Source: Girardinichthys multiradiatus (Eukaryota > Chordata > Actinopteri > Cyprinodontiformes > Goodeidae). Taken from it: a stretch of DNA of 64,000 nucleotides. Shown here one piece after another: positions 35,859-47,640 of this stretch (its first letter is position 1; each line of letters opens with the position of its first letter). The notes under the pieces are model-generated. The model ran no database searches and was not told the DNA's origin. It saw nothing but the letters and a program-made list of their open reading frames with translations. A program made the position numbers and the translations under genes. The stretch lies in NCBI RefSeq assembly GCF_021462225.1, contig NC_061811.1, positions 25,195,663-25,259,662 on the forward strand, written 5' to 3'.

Positions 35859-36944
35859 ACACTACATGACTGTATTAGTCATTGTCCATGCTGCCACCCT
35901 GTACACCTGTCCGCTTGTTATGGAGTGCAGGAGCAGATAGAGGTGGCACACAGTGCATAAATCTAATATTCAATCACACCTACTGCACCTACAAACCCAC
36001 TCATGCATCCTTGTTAAACGTATGCTTACTTTCACTAATTTCTCTTAAGTTCCCCCTGTCACTGCTAACTGCTGGACAACTGCTATTACATGAGCTTTCA
36101 TGTTTTTATCTGTGACACTTCAAATGTCCCTCTTCCCTAATGAGCCTCAGACATGGATGATATGAATTAATTCTTCTATATGGTAGGTGTTGGTACTTTT
36201 CTTATATCCTACGTGTTAATGGAGGTGCAAGATGCTCAGTTTGCTGCATGTGCATAACTTTCCTGGCATCTTTAGCAGTAATGATTCATAGGGCCAAGGT
36301 GTGCACAAAGGTGCAAGGTTCAATAATGGGGCCAGATTCAAGGACGCGTGACGCTGTTTCCAAATTCAACACATTTTTGGATCAAAAAACTGCAAGCGAA
36401 CCTGGTCTCATTTAACAAAGGTGTAAAATGTTATAAAAGCAACAATGCTATAAAACTACACTTTTCTCACATGGAACTTACATGCTGTAATTTGTCTGCA
36501 GTCGTTTTTGTCTTTTAAGCCTACACCCTTCACCAACACACACAGCAAAACACCCTCTATTTGTCCCCAAATAGACGAAAGATTCACGCTCCACTAGCAA
36601 CGACTCTCAGAGTGTGGGTTATTAATGAGTGCATGTCCTAACAACATTACAGAGCTTCTGCCCCATGGAGAAGCGGAGAGAGGAGGAGAGGAGAGCCGGA
36701 GAGGGGGGAAAAGAACAGCGAGCAAGAGGATAAAAGTACTGAGAAATAATATGGAAGAGAAAAAACATACAAGGAAAGGATAAAAGAAAGGTAGATTAAA
36801 GCAGATGGAAAAGTGAACAAGTAAAAGGAATACAGGGGAGAGTTACTGAAAAAGTAGACTCTTTGAAGGGACAAGGAATTAATGGATTTCAGTGGGAACT
36901 TGCAGAAACTATAGATGCTGAATAAATAATCAACTTGTACAATC

Positions 36945-37370
36945 TTACCTATTCAGTGTATTATATTGGGATTTCATGTGGTGGACCAACATTAGGGAGA
37001 GCAGAATTGCAAGTTGTAACGTTTTCAGAAAAGTGAAAAGTATGGGGTTCCTTTCAGTAATGCTGAGTCAACACATTTTGGGTGTGAAGAATCACATTTA
37101 CTTTCTCTTAATGGCCATTTTTTTAAGTCTTTGCACAGATTTTCAGATGGATTATGCTCTGGACTTTTTTAAGGATCTTTCGAATGCGTGAATATACTTT
37201 AATCTAAACCAGCTCCAGCAGGTCTGGTTGACCATTCAAGATTGTTATCATGCTCAGAGGTGTCCACCCTAGGCCCTGTGTTTATCCTCAATCCATTTTC
37301 CAGTCAAATCTGAGCAACTTCCCTGTCTGCTGTAGAAAATCATCCCCAAAGCATGATACTGAAAAAAATG
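36945..37370 (-). mobile_element. Tc1-like remnant, minus orientation
   Basis: Contains a terminal-repeat-like ttgggatttcatgtggtgga block, then gattatgctctggacttttt, gcgtgaatatactttaatct and ccccaaagcatgatactg. In order, these match the antisense of a Tc1-like transposase family. It is strongly degenerate. Confidence 0.6.
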
Positions 37371-39849
37371 TCTTTTTCATACAATTAAAACCTTAACATA
37401 CACCTTGCAAAATAAAGTTAGAACTAATAATCCTATTATTATTGACGTGTATGACTATGAATTGCTTCTTTCATTTTCTAACAAAATTCTGTCACTCATT
37501 CTTCATGTTGTGTCTGTACTTTAAATGGATCTGTACAAGCCTCTGGGAGAAAAGCAGTTTAATAAAAAGAAAAAGCTCAAGGGAAACAGAGGAAAGTGGG
37601 ATACAACTAAAACAAGGAGGAGAAATGAAAGACAAAAGAGTGGATAAAACAAAAAAGATGGAGGGCAGATGAGAAGACAGTAACAAATTAGGAAACTGGA
37701 GAGGCAGTAGCTAAATTACATTTAAATCAGTCTTGTAGCTTGGCAATAAGATTGAAAATATAAAATGAGACAGACATAAACTACTATTATGGATGGCCAG
37801 TAATTTTAGTTCTCAGCTGCATGCAATTTTATTTAGTAAGAGTTGATCAAAAGAAGAATGCTTTTCTCTAAGAATTAAAGCAGATTACTGACCTAAGTGT
37901 TATAATGATTCTAAGAGGGAGATAAAAGGTGTGCGGGGTGGGTCCATCAGCTTTTGTATCAGCCCACCAGCAATAGGGGTTAGGGTTAAACACCTTACTT
38001 TGGTTCGACACATGCTCACCCACAAAGGTAGAATCACTTTCGAAAGCTGCTCGGCCTAAGTCTCCTTTAGGATGGACTAATGGTAGGAATCTTTCTTCAG
38101 CATGGGGGCTTGTTGGTTGTCTGTAATATCTACTTACTTTAAACTCAGAGCCATAAGAAAGTTGCTGAAAGTTTAAACACATGCCAGAAGGTTGCAGAGT
38201 ATCACTCAAAAATAGACCGCTAAGTGTACTGAATGATGCAACTGTTGTTTATTGCAACTTTGGTGTGCAAAGGTTGGTCAGAGTTCGTGACTAGGTCACA
38301 CCCAGCTTTTTTGATGGGCAAAAGGTTCCTGAGAGTTCAGTTTAGTCTGTCTTTCAACACAACACAGCTTCTCGGCAACCAAAGCTTAAGGTAAAGGGAC
38401 CATTATAAACAAATTAATGTTCAACCAGGAGCTGATTTTTATTTATTTTTTGTAAATTTGACAACAAGTCAAAGGGGGAATTAATATTATATTACCTAAT
38501 CTAGACATCTTTTACAGGTCACATTTTTTTTTGATCTGCCGAGATCACGGACCATGTATGCTTTTAGAGCACGCAGCTGTGTTTGCAGGGTCAAAGGGGA
38601 GTGGCTTACAAATCAAAACAGTCACCTGAGCAATGAGTGGAACATTTTAGGGTTATTTTGTGAAGGGAAATACCCCAAAAGATGGCGCTCTGTGTCCACC
38701 CTCATGGAGAAGGTCCAAAGGCCATCAATGCTCTAACCCTGCGTCCCTGGATATTTTTTTTGTGTTTTTTGAATCTTATTCTAAAAACATTTTACTGTGT
38801 TGATTCAAATTGCATAACCTCTGGCTATTAGAGGTGGGCAGCTCCCTCCAAAATATCAATTAAATTGATGTCAAGTTGGGATCAGTGTCAGATCAATACT
38901 AGCGAGGTGAGATCGATACGTTAGTTTCAGATTCTCCTCTATGCGTCCACCAAATTTCTTGAATTTCCTCAGTTCAGCGAAGCGCAGCTTCTCTCTCTCT
39001 GTGCAAACAGCACCTCTCTCTCTGCTGCTCACTGCCCCTCCCCTCACACTCGAGAGAACTCGCAACTGCAAAAACAGTTGAGGAAGGAGGAGGAGGAGGA
39101 GGAGGAGGAGGAGGAGGGAGATCCCCAAACCACATCCCTGAAACAGAGACAGAGGTCTCTGGCTTTTCAGTCAAAAATCAGAAATATTCAGGTAACCTCC
39201 AGCATAAAGAAATGTTTTCCACAGTGTAATTGATGGACAGAGATGCAATTTTAGCATACTGTTATCAACTGTTATATATTCAGCGAGTTGAAAAAAATCT
39301 TAATGGTTTTTTGGAACTCAAAAATATAAGCTAACATCAAGATATATACCTTAATCCTGAAATATGAATATGGTTGAATGTAATAACCCTTTGTCTTAAC
39401 TGTTGAAGGAAAAATGGTATTCCTTTTTAGGCTACATGCAGATTACAGTTACAGACTTAATTATCTTAATCATTTTGTTATTTTACCTAGATATTCAGAA
39501 AGAGCCATGAATTAGAGGATTATTTTAGTATGTTTATGTTTATACTGTTTATACATTAATTTATATTGTTGTAGTTAGTTAAGAAAAACATATTTATAAA
39601 ATCTTTGCCCTTTGTTTTATCATAATAATTAAATAATGAAAGGGGAAATCATAAAATTATTCAAAGATCATGACATTTCAAGTAAGTAAATAAGTTGCAT
39701 ATTTATGGGTGAATTTAAAATTTTCATAAATTTTTTAATTTAAGTGTTTTTTATTTGCCTTTTAAACCAAACACAGCAGACTTTGTCTCTTCAGGATTTT
39801 TTTATTGATACCCATTGATACCCATTAAGAGTGCATTTTAGAATACACT
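37371..39849. other. Intergenic with one unexplained 113-codon open frame
   Basis: The minus-strand open frame at 38209-37868 (113 codons) has ordinary composition and no recognised similarity. A GGA microsatellite lies at 39085-39117. Otherwise AT-rich with no repeat recognised. Confidence 0.4.
39085..39117. repeat. (GGA)n microsatellite
   Basis: About 11 GGA units in a purine-rich context. The proline-rich open frame opposite is an artefact. Confidence 0.9.
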
Positions 39850-39854
39850 ACCAA

Positions 39855-40385
39855 TGTTATGATTTGGGGTTCTTTGGTTTTTGGTTTCTGGGGTTTTCTT
39901 GCATTTCTCTCACAGTTTTTGAATAATGCTTCTGTTTATTATTTTTCTGGTCATGTTTTAGTCTTGTTCATGTTTTGTCAAGTTTGGTTTTTGGTTCTGG
40001 TCATGCTTTAGTTTTTGTTTGTATTCAATAGTCTCTGTTCTTGCTCCAGCCACGTTCTGTTCTGTCTGTTTATTATCTTTATCCAGTTCACCTGCTCCAA
40101 ACTAATCTGTCTCCTAGCTCCACCTGGTTTACTCTCCATATATACACTCCTGTTCAGTTGTTCTTAGCGGAAACATTATTCAGATAATGCTCTTGTCCTG
40201 TAGTCACGCCACGCCTGTCTCGCCAGCCTGCCCGTGTCTGTTTTTGCCTGTCCTGCCTGCCCGTTCGTTGTTTTGTTCCTGCCTCTCCTGAGAGTGAATT
40301 TTTGTTAATTAAATCTTTTTTTTACTTACCGACATGCTATCTTCTAGTCTGCATTCTGGGGTCCTCAATCTCGCTAGTCATAACA
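39855..40385 (+). mobile_element. Solo LTR-like element with 5-bp target duplication
   Basis: This 531-bp sequence begins tgttatga and ends tcataaca (8-bp inverted ends). It is flanked by accaa at 39850-39854 and 40386-40390. It is T-rich on the plus strand, with a TATA-like ccatatatacac near 40137 and an aattaaatc polyadenylation-like motif about 75 bases from the end. The layout is the same as 29765-30585, indicating a related LTR group or another element type that makes 5-bp duplications. Confidence 0.7.
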
Positions 40386-40689
40386 ACCAATGTAGTTTGT
40401 TATCCATTGTTATTATTTTTTTTATACTCTTCTAAATCAGAAACAGCTGCCAACTATTGACGTTCAGAGAGTTAAGCCACCGAAAATGTCTAATTTGAAT
40501 AAATGGGATGTAAAAAAGAAAATGTGGGTCTTTGCTAAGAAAGACAGACACTTTAATTGCTAAAACTGTCAACTGCAGGATTCAAATTTCAGAAAACGTT
40601 TGAATACTTGTTCAGTTTGTTGAGGACTGAAACTACTAATCACATTCATAAAAAACAACTAACAAAAACTTGTACTCGTCGTCTTCCGC

Positions 40690-42962
40690 TTATCCGGGAC
40701 CGGGTCGCAGGGCCAGCAGACTCAGCAGAGACGTGCAGACGTCCCTCTCCCCAGACACCTCCTCCAGCTCCTCCGGGGGGAGCCCGAGGCGTTCCCAGGC
40801 CAGCCGAGAGACATAGTCCCTCCAGCATGTCCTGGGCCGTCCCCTGGGCCTCCTCCCGGTGGGACGTGCCTGGAACACCTCCCGAGGAAGGCGTCCAGGG
40901 GGCATCCAGTATAGATGCCCGAGCCACCTCAACTGGCTCTTCTTGATGTGGAGGAGCAGCGGCTCTACTCCGAGCTCCTCCCGGATGGCCGAGCTCCTCA
41001 CCCTATCTCTAAGGGAGTGCCAGGCCACCCTACAGAGGAAGCTCATTTCAGCCGCTTGTATCCGGGATCTCGTTCTTTCGGTCATGACCCAAAGTTCATG
41101 GCCATAGGTGAGGGTAGGAACGTAGACCGACCGGTAAATTGAGAGCTTTGCTTTTCAGCTCAGCTCTCTCTTCACCACAACGGGCCGGCACAGTGCCCCC
41201 ATTACTGCGGCAGCCGCACCGATCCGTCTGTCGATCTCCCACTCCATTCTTCCCCTCACCCGTGAACAAGACCCCGAGATACTTAAACTCCTCCACTTGA
41301 GGCAGGAACTCCCATCCAACCTGAAGAGGACAGGCCACCCTTTTCCGGTCGAGAACCATGGCCTCTGATTTGGAGGAGCTGATCTTCATCCCAGCCGCTT
41401 CACACTCGGCTGCGAAGGGCCCCAGCGCATGCTGTAGGTCTTGGCTAGAGGGGGCCAGCAGGACCGTGTCATCTGCAAAAAGAAGAGACGAAATCCACTG
41501 GTCCCCAAACCAGACCCCCTCCGGCCCTTGGCTGCGTCTAGAAATCCTGTCCATAAAAGTTATGAACAGGACCGGTGACAAAGGGCAGCCCTGCCGGAGT
41601 CCAACATGCACCGGGAACAGGTCCGACTTAGTGCCGGCAATGCGGACCAAACTCCTGCTCCGCTTGTACAGAGACCGGATGGCCCCTAGTAAAGAGCCAC
41701 CGATTCCATTCTCCTGGAGCACCCCCCACAGGGCATCACGAGGGACACAGTCGAATGCCTTCTCCAGGTCCACAAAACACATGTGAACCGGTTGGGCAAA
41801 CTCCCATGAACACTCGAGCACCCTGTAGAGGGTATAGAGCTGGTCCAGTGTTCCACGGCCGGGACGAAAACCACACTGCTCCTCCTGAAGCCGGGGTTCA
41901 ACTATCGGCCGGACTCTCCTCTCCAATACCCTGGCGTAGGCCTTACTAGGGAGGCTGAGGAGTGTGATCCCCCTGTAGTTGGAACACACCCTCCGGTCCC
42001 CCTTCTTATGAAGGGGGACCACCACCCCAGTCTGCCAGTCCAGAGGCACTCCATGACAGCCCAACATCATCCAGAGATTTGAGGTACTCAGGGAGGATCT
42101 CATCCACCCCCGAAGCCTTGCCACCGCGGAGCTTTTTAACCACCTCGGTGACTTCAGCCTGGGTGATGAAAGAGTCCAACCCCGAGTCCCCAGCCTCTGT
42201 TTCCACCAGGGAATGCGTGATGGCAGGATTGAGGAGATCCTCGAAGTACTCCTTCCACCGCCCGATAATGTCCTCAGTCGAGGTCAGCAGTCTCCCACCC
42301 CCACTATAAACAGTGTTGGCGAAGCACTGCCTCCCCCTCCTGAGGCGTCGGACAGTTTGCCAGAATCGCTTCGAGGCCAACCAGTAGTCCTTCTCCATGG
42401 CCTCACCGAACTCCTCCCAGGCCCGAGTTTTTGCCTCTGCCACAGCCCGGGCCGCAGCATGCTTGGCCTCACGGTACCCGTCAGCCGCCTCAGGAGTCCT
42501 ACAAGCCAACCACAGCTGATAGGACACCTTCTTGAGCTTGACAGCATCCCTTACTGCCGGTGTCCACCACCGGGTTCGGGGATTGCCGCCGCAACAGGCA
42601 CCACAGACCTTACGGTCGCAGCTACGGGCTGCAGCATCGACGATAAATGCGGAGAACATGGTCCACTCGGACTCTATGTCTCCAACATCCCCCGGGATCT
42701 GGTCAAAGCTCTCCCGGAGGTGGGAGTTGAATACATCCCTGGCCAAGGGCTCCGCCAGGCTTTCCCAGCAGACCCTCACTATGCGCTTGGGCCTGCCAAG
42801 TCTGTCCGGCTTTCTCCTCCTCCAGCGGATCCAACTCACCACCAGGTGGTGATCAGTGGACAGCTCAGCCCCTCTCTTCACCCGAGTGTCCATAACATGC
42901 GGCCGAAGGTCTAATGATATGACAACAAAGTCAATCATCGAGTGTCCTGGTGGCAAGTGCAC
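40690..42962 (-). pseudogene. RTE reverse transcriptase region, frameshifted
   Basis: Three minus-strand frames carry it: 42962-42006, 42124-41096 and 41085-40690. The first ends at a small deletion near 42052. Compared with the intact copy at 17.5 kb, 38 bases are missing between GGGCTGTCATGG and AGTGCCTCTGGAC, which shifts the frame. The second frame has CFVDLEKAFDCVPRDALW, GLRQGCPLSPVLF and SSLLFADDTVLL, then loses frame near 41255. The third has the basic C-terminal region RRPRGRPRTCWRDYV. Catalytic motifs are present but never in one frame. Confidence 0.9.
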
Positions 42963-43575
42963 TGATGGACACCCTTATGTTTGAACATGGTGTTCATTAT
43001 GGACAATCCGTGACTAGCACAGAAGTCCAATAACAAAACACCACTCGGATTCAGATCAGGGAGGCCATTCCTCCCGATCACACCTCTCCAGGTGTCACTG
43101 TCATTTCCCACGTGGGCGTTGAAGTCCCCCAACAGAATAATGGAGTCCCCGGGAGGGGCTCTATCCAGCACCCCCGACAGGGACACCAAGAAGGCCGGGT
43201 ACTCCGCACTACCGCTCGGCCCGTAGGCCGAGACGACAGTCAGAGACCTATCCCCAACCCAAAGGTGCAGGGATATGACCCTCTCATCCACTGGGGTAAA
43301 CCCCAACACGAAACGGCTGAGCTGGGGGGCAACAAGCAAACCCACACCAGCCCGCCGCCTCTCCCCGTGGGCCACTCCAAAGTAGAAGAGAGTCCAACCC
43401 CTCTCAAGGAGATGGGTTCCAGAGCCCACGCTGTGCGTTGAGGCGAGCCCGACTATTTCTAGTCAATATCTCTCGACCTCCCGCACAAGCTCAGGTTCCT
43501 TCCCCCCCAGCGAGGTGACATTCCACATCCCTAGAGCCAGCCTAAGCATCCGGGGATCGGGCCGCTGAGGTCTCC
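42935..43575 (-). pseudogene. RTE endonuclease domain, interrupted
   Basis: The minus-strand frame starts near MWNVTSLGGKEPELVREV (about 43570), with a stop at 43465-43463. It resumes through [26 protein letters not shown] and [10 protein letters not shown] (the conserved GDFN motif). The frame breaks near 42950, and the last endonuclease motif (LSTDHHLVVSW) lies in the next frame at about 42865-42840. These are the expected motifs of an apurinic-type endonuclease that nicks target DNA. Confidence 0.85.
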
Positions 43576-44017
43576 ACCTTCGTCCGCCAGCCAATCCTCT
43601 TTGCACTGCTCCCTCACGGTTCCCCCTGCAGGTGGTGGGCCCACTGGGGGATGACCTCGCGTCTCTCGTTCAGGCTTGGCCCGGCCGGGTCCCGCGAGGA
43701 GCAACCCAGCCACCAGGCACTCTCCGACGAGTCCCGACCCCAGGCCTGGCTCCAGGGTGGGACCCCGGCTCCGCCGTACCGGGCGACGTCACGTGCCTCG
43801 ATATTTTTGTCCTCATGAGGGATTCTTGAACTGCTCTTTGTCTGACCCATCACCTAGAGCCTGTTTGCCATGGGAGACCCTATCAGGGGCATTTAGGCCC
43901 CAGACAACATAGCCTCTAGGATCATTTGAGCACTCAAACCCCTCCACCACGTTAAGGTGGCGGTTCAAGGAGGAGACTAACAAAAACTCATACACGTATA
44001 CTGATGCTATTTCTATG

Positions 44018-45184
44018 TGTAGCACCTATAGCCATTTTATGCGAAAAAACTAAAATGAAGGGTGCTTGGGTTCGATATCAATCCGGTACCCCAATCGGTG
44101 TGCGGCACCAATGACCTAGTTCATGGCAAATACCACCCAGAGAAACATTAGAATTTTAGGCAAAATGATTCAGCCTAACTTTATTAAACTGAAATGACAG
44201 AGAACCTATTATTTTGCGCCAATGTAACTCTAAAGTTGAACGACCCTTCAATAAGATTTAAACAACATAAACCTCTTTGCATAAGCCCGGTTAAATAAAA
44301 TATTAATGGCCACCTTTTCCTTTCACCAAACCAGAACAAAACAAGGAATGTCCAATTATGTCAATATACAGTCCTAAGCAAATGTAACCCAGTCAGTTTG
44401 TTATTCACGGCATCCAGGAGAGTGTGAAAACGTTGCAGGCCTGTTAGATGAATAGGAGTTGAAACCCCATAGGAAAACATTGAGAGCGTTGCAATTCAAT
44501 CGTCCACTCCCCGACCTCCATTAAACGCAGCCAAACCCGTCAGTCCGAAGCGGCTAGCTCACTTAGCTCAGCTCAAAACTCGTCATGACTACTTGCGTCT
44601 GTCTCCTCTGGTCCCGCCCCTCTCGCGGCAACCAAGCTCCTCTAACTTCTTCCGAACTTTGTCCTCTCCCGTGCTTTTGTCTCGTCTTCTCTTCCTCAAG
44701 TCTGGTTTTTTCACCTCCCTTCCTGTCCGCTCCTCTTCCTCTCCGTTTTTTTCTCTCGAGCCCTCCTCTCTCTGTCCTCTTCCAATCTTGAGTCACGCCC
44801 TTGACGGACTGTCTCAGTGACCAATAAAAGGGCAAAACCAAATAAAATACCCAGGGCATCTTACGTCACACCAATACTTTTCAATCGCACTATTTACATA
44901 AAATAATGCTCTTAGGTGATTTACCAATTATACAGTCTTAATTACTAAGTAAGACAATTACTTAATAGCTTACCTTTACCCTTTATATTATTTAAATATT
45001 AAAGTAAAGGAAAATACTGGTGTATCAGTTTCAAAACAAGAATATGAAAAGTTATCACCAATGTTATGCATTAGTAAATGAACGTTTACTTTTAATAATT
45101 TTTTAGTCTTGTCTTGACCTATGTAAGATTTCTATTAACCTCAACATAGTCATTACAGTAACCTCGGTGTAACACTGGGCTACA
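44018..45184 (-). mobile_element. Solo LTR with 4-bp target duplication
   Basis: This 1167-bp sequence starts tgtagcacc and ends gggctaca (inverted ends), flanked by tatg at 44014-44017 and 45185-45188. The minus orientation is favoured: TATAAAG near 44985 and AATAAA near 44182 leave about 160 bases of U5. The interior has a CT-rich, CpG-containing block (44580-44790). No internal retroelement sequence adjoins, so a solo LTR formed by recombination is the simplest reading. I could not relate it to the LTR at 15.6-17.0 kb. Confidence 0.65.
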
Positions 45185-45191
45185 TATGGTA

Positions 45192-45491
45192 AGATTTTAA
45201 ATTGTTGTCTATTGTTGCTCCTCAACTGGTGAATCATCTATGCCCTGCACTATAAAAATGCTCCTTTACTGCCTGCCCTTTAAACTCATCCTAAAACCTA
45301 TTTGTATTCTTTGGCTTTTAGACTCAGTGAGACTTAGTTTGACTTTATTTATTTTAATTGGCTTCATTGCATTTAATTTTTATTCTTATGTTGTACTTTT
45401 AGATATTGTTTTTCTTTCAGTGTAGGTTTTATTATGCAGTTGTACTTTGTTTAAGATGTGGTTGTATTAAAGTGCTTTATAAATAAAGTTA
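45192..45491 (+). mobile_element. 3' end fragment of an L2/CR1-like LINE
   Basis: It ends gtgctttataaataaagtta, a common LINE 3' terminus. It is flanked by tatggta at 45185-45191 and 45492-45498, which fits a 7-bp target duplication. The coding part is essentially absent. Confidence 0.6.
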
Positions 45492-45498
45492 TTATGGT

Positions 45499-47046
45499 AT
45501 AGCATTGTTGTGTCCTAAAGTTCCAAGTTGAAGAGACAAATAGAAGACCCCTTTCCTCTGTTGAATGTTAAATGTATACTTCAGAACCGACAGCCTCTGG
45601 AAGATCAGGAGGTGGCTCTGCCCTGTGTGCAAAACAGCTTTACCTATTAATTTACATCCACAGCTTTGTGCAAAACCACACAGACTGTTGTTCTGTGTCA
45701 CACCCCCTTTCTCTAGACCCACTAATATTAATAAACATCTTCCTCTCCGCTTCTTTACACTCAAACAATCTGCTACTTTTGGTCATTTTTCATCCAGCAC
45801 ATGATTCATTATGGAAGCAACATGCCCCATCACACAAACTAAGTCCATAAACATGTTTAGCGAATCCCATGAGCCTCACATATATGTGTGCGTGTGTGTG
45901 TGTGTGTGTTTTCTTGCTATGCTTGGTTTTTATAATGCAAAGGATCTGGAGAGCAGTGTGGGAGTCAAGCGATAAGCCTGGTGTCACTGGTATCGAATCA
46001 TTCTCCATGTTCCTTATCGTCTTGGGGCTAAGAGGCTTGAATGAACTGTGTGGAACGGGATGAAGACAGGGAGGGAATGAAGGCAGCAGGGTGAATGGCT
46101 TAGATTTGAAAGGCAATGAGAAAATGGAAGGAATGGAGATGAGAGATGTAAGAAGGAGGACCAGAGATTTAAGGGTCTGTTGCACTAAAAGCGTATAAGA
46201 AACTGGAGCCGAGTCCCATGCCCCGTTTCACCACAACACCCACACTGCACTCACCCACCTCATGTAAGAGGATCCCCCAAACCTATTGCAACTTCTCACT
46301 GCAAATGTGTGAGAGTGTAGATGTATGTGTGTATGGTTATCAAGGGAGCAAAGGATGGGTGGTAATTGAATAATGACAGTCATCCCTCTGATGGATTACC
46401 TGTCATTCCACTATCTTCGCCCCCTCCATCACTGTCATTTCTCTCTTCTTTGTGACACAACCTCTGGTCAAATGGCATCCTGTCCAGGGCGTCCCTGGTG
46501 CCAAAGTAAATAAAGACATTTGCAAAGTCACACAAGGTTTTCATTTTGCTTGTATGCTTCTGAATGGACATATAATGCAGATTTAGTTCCTAACTTTGAC
46601 CTGTCAGAGGTGTAGCCAGTTTTAGAACAAAAGAATGATGTTGGAGTCACTTTCTGTGTGTTTGATATGATATTAAATCATGCTGTTAATTCAAATAATT
46701 GGCTAAATATTGGGGGTGTAACCGAACCTACTTACATGGGTACATGATTATGTTAAATAATGGGAATTAAAGTTGGAAAGTTAGGATTAGTTAAATTATT
46801 TGTGATTGCCAAATATCAGAATAATGAGAATTTATACGGGCTTGTTTTATGACTTTCTTCAAATTCAACATTTTACATACTCTAAGATTATTCCTTTACA
46901 AAATTTGTGAAAGCTTGAAAGATGATGATGTCGGGGCTTTGTAATCTTTTGATACATTACTTCACAATTTTTTAGTCAACACCTACACCTCTGGGTGTAT
47001 TTTCTGGATGTGGGAATGTTCAGCTGTTCAGGAATATCCCAGAGAT
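45499..47046. other. Intergenic, no gene recognised
   Basis: A short GT tract lies at about 45888-45910. Open frames of 60-130 codons on both strands show no recognisable domain. Confidence 0.45.
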
Positions 47047-47640
47047 TGTCATGACCCTGAGGCATTTGGAGTGTGATTTTCTGGTGTCTGTATGTATTTT
47101 GACTATTTCTTTGCTGTTTGTTTGGCACCAGAGGTTTACTCTGTGCTAATTATTGTTTTCTTTGGTGTTTGCCTTATTAGTTTATTCTTTTGTGTTTTCG
47201 TCCTACTAGTGTTCTTGGTACATTTAGAGTTATTACCTGTTGGATTTCTGTTACTTCCTTGGGTGTCTTTGTTTTTTTCTGTTCAAGCTCTATCCTTCCT
47301 AATTAGTCTCCCTCCTTCTGCTACTCTGCCTGCGTTCTCCTCAGCTGCTCCTTTTTTCAGTCGATTAGCTCATCTGATTTAATTGTCATTTCTCCACCCT
47401 GACTCAGTATATAAGATGACTGGTTCCCATTGTTCTCTACTGGATTCTCCTGTTGCCTGCATGTTTCCCATCGCTCTGTTTTTCCCTGCCTGTTTCCACT
47501 TGATCGGTTCATGTGCTTTTTCCTTTCATGCAAACAGTACAAATTTTATTAATGTATTGATTGAAGATTCCTCAATTCATCGCTCTGCCTCTGGTTGTGC
47601 CTGCATTTAATTTCTTTCTAAAACCAATCCTGATAGAGAT
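47047..47640 (+). mobile_element. Truncated LTR-like T-rich repeat
   Basis: It begins near tgtcatgaccctgagg and is T-rich on the plus strand, with a tatataag TATA-like motif near 47409. The start and composition match the family at 12441, 29765 and 39855. No matching right end or target duplication is visible; the 3' limit is arbitrary. Confidence 0.45.

Larger units (their letters stand above)
33490..36930. other. Intergenic with two long GT microsatellites
   Basis: CT-rich blocks lie at 33840-33980 and 34800-35240. Microsatellites at 35386-35474 and 35776-35856 are listed separately. A purine-rich block is at 36655-36830. No gene recognised. Confidence 0.45.
40671..43975 (-). mobile_element. 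Full-length but broken RTE (Rex3-like) LINE
   Basis: This 3305-bp minus-strand element is flanked by a 13-bp target duplication, actaacaaaaact, at 40658-40670 and 43976-43988. The 5' end (minus strand) starts with a CTCCTTGAACCGCC-type sequence and contains a CCACC...GGTGG pairing. The 3' end is ATAAGCGGAAGACGACGAGT. It encodes an AP-type endonuclease followed by RT. The element is the same family as 17321-18955 and reaches the usual RTE length of about 3.3 kb. At least one stop and two frameshifts make it inactive. Confidence 0.93.

Noticed and set aside
36647..36874. 75-residue minus-strand frame rich in Ser, Leu, Tyr and Phe
   Set aside because: Opposite strand of a purine-rich tract; low complexity with no supporting context.
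38871..39174. Poly-Pro and poly-Leu open frames
   Set aside because: Produced by the GGA microsatellite and surrounding purine tract.
42213..42914. 233-residue plus-strand open frame
   Set aside because: It is exactly antisense to the RTE coding region; GC-rich RTE sequence gives long opposite frames.
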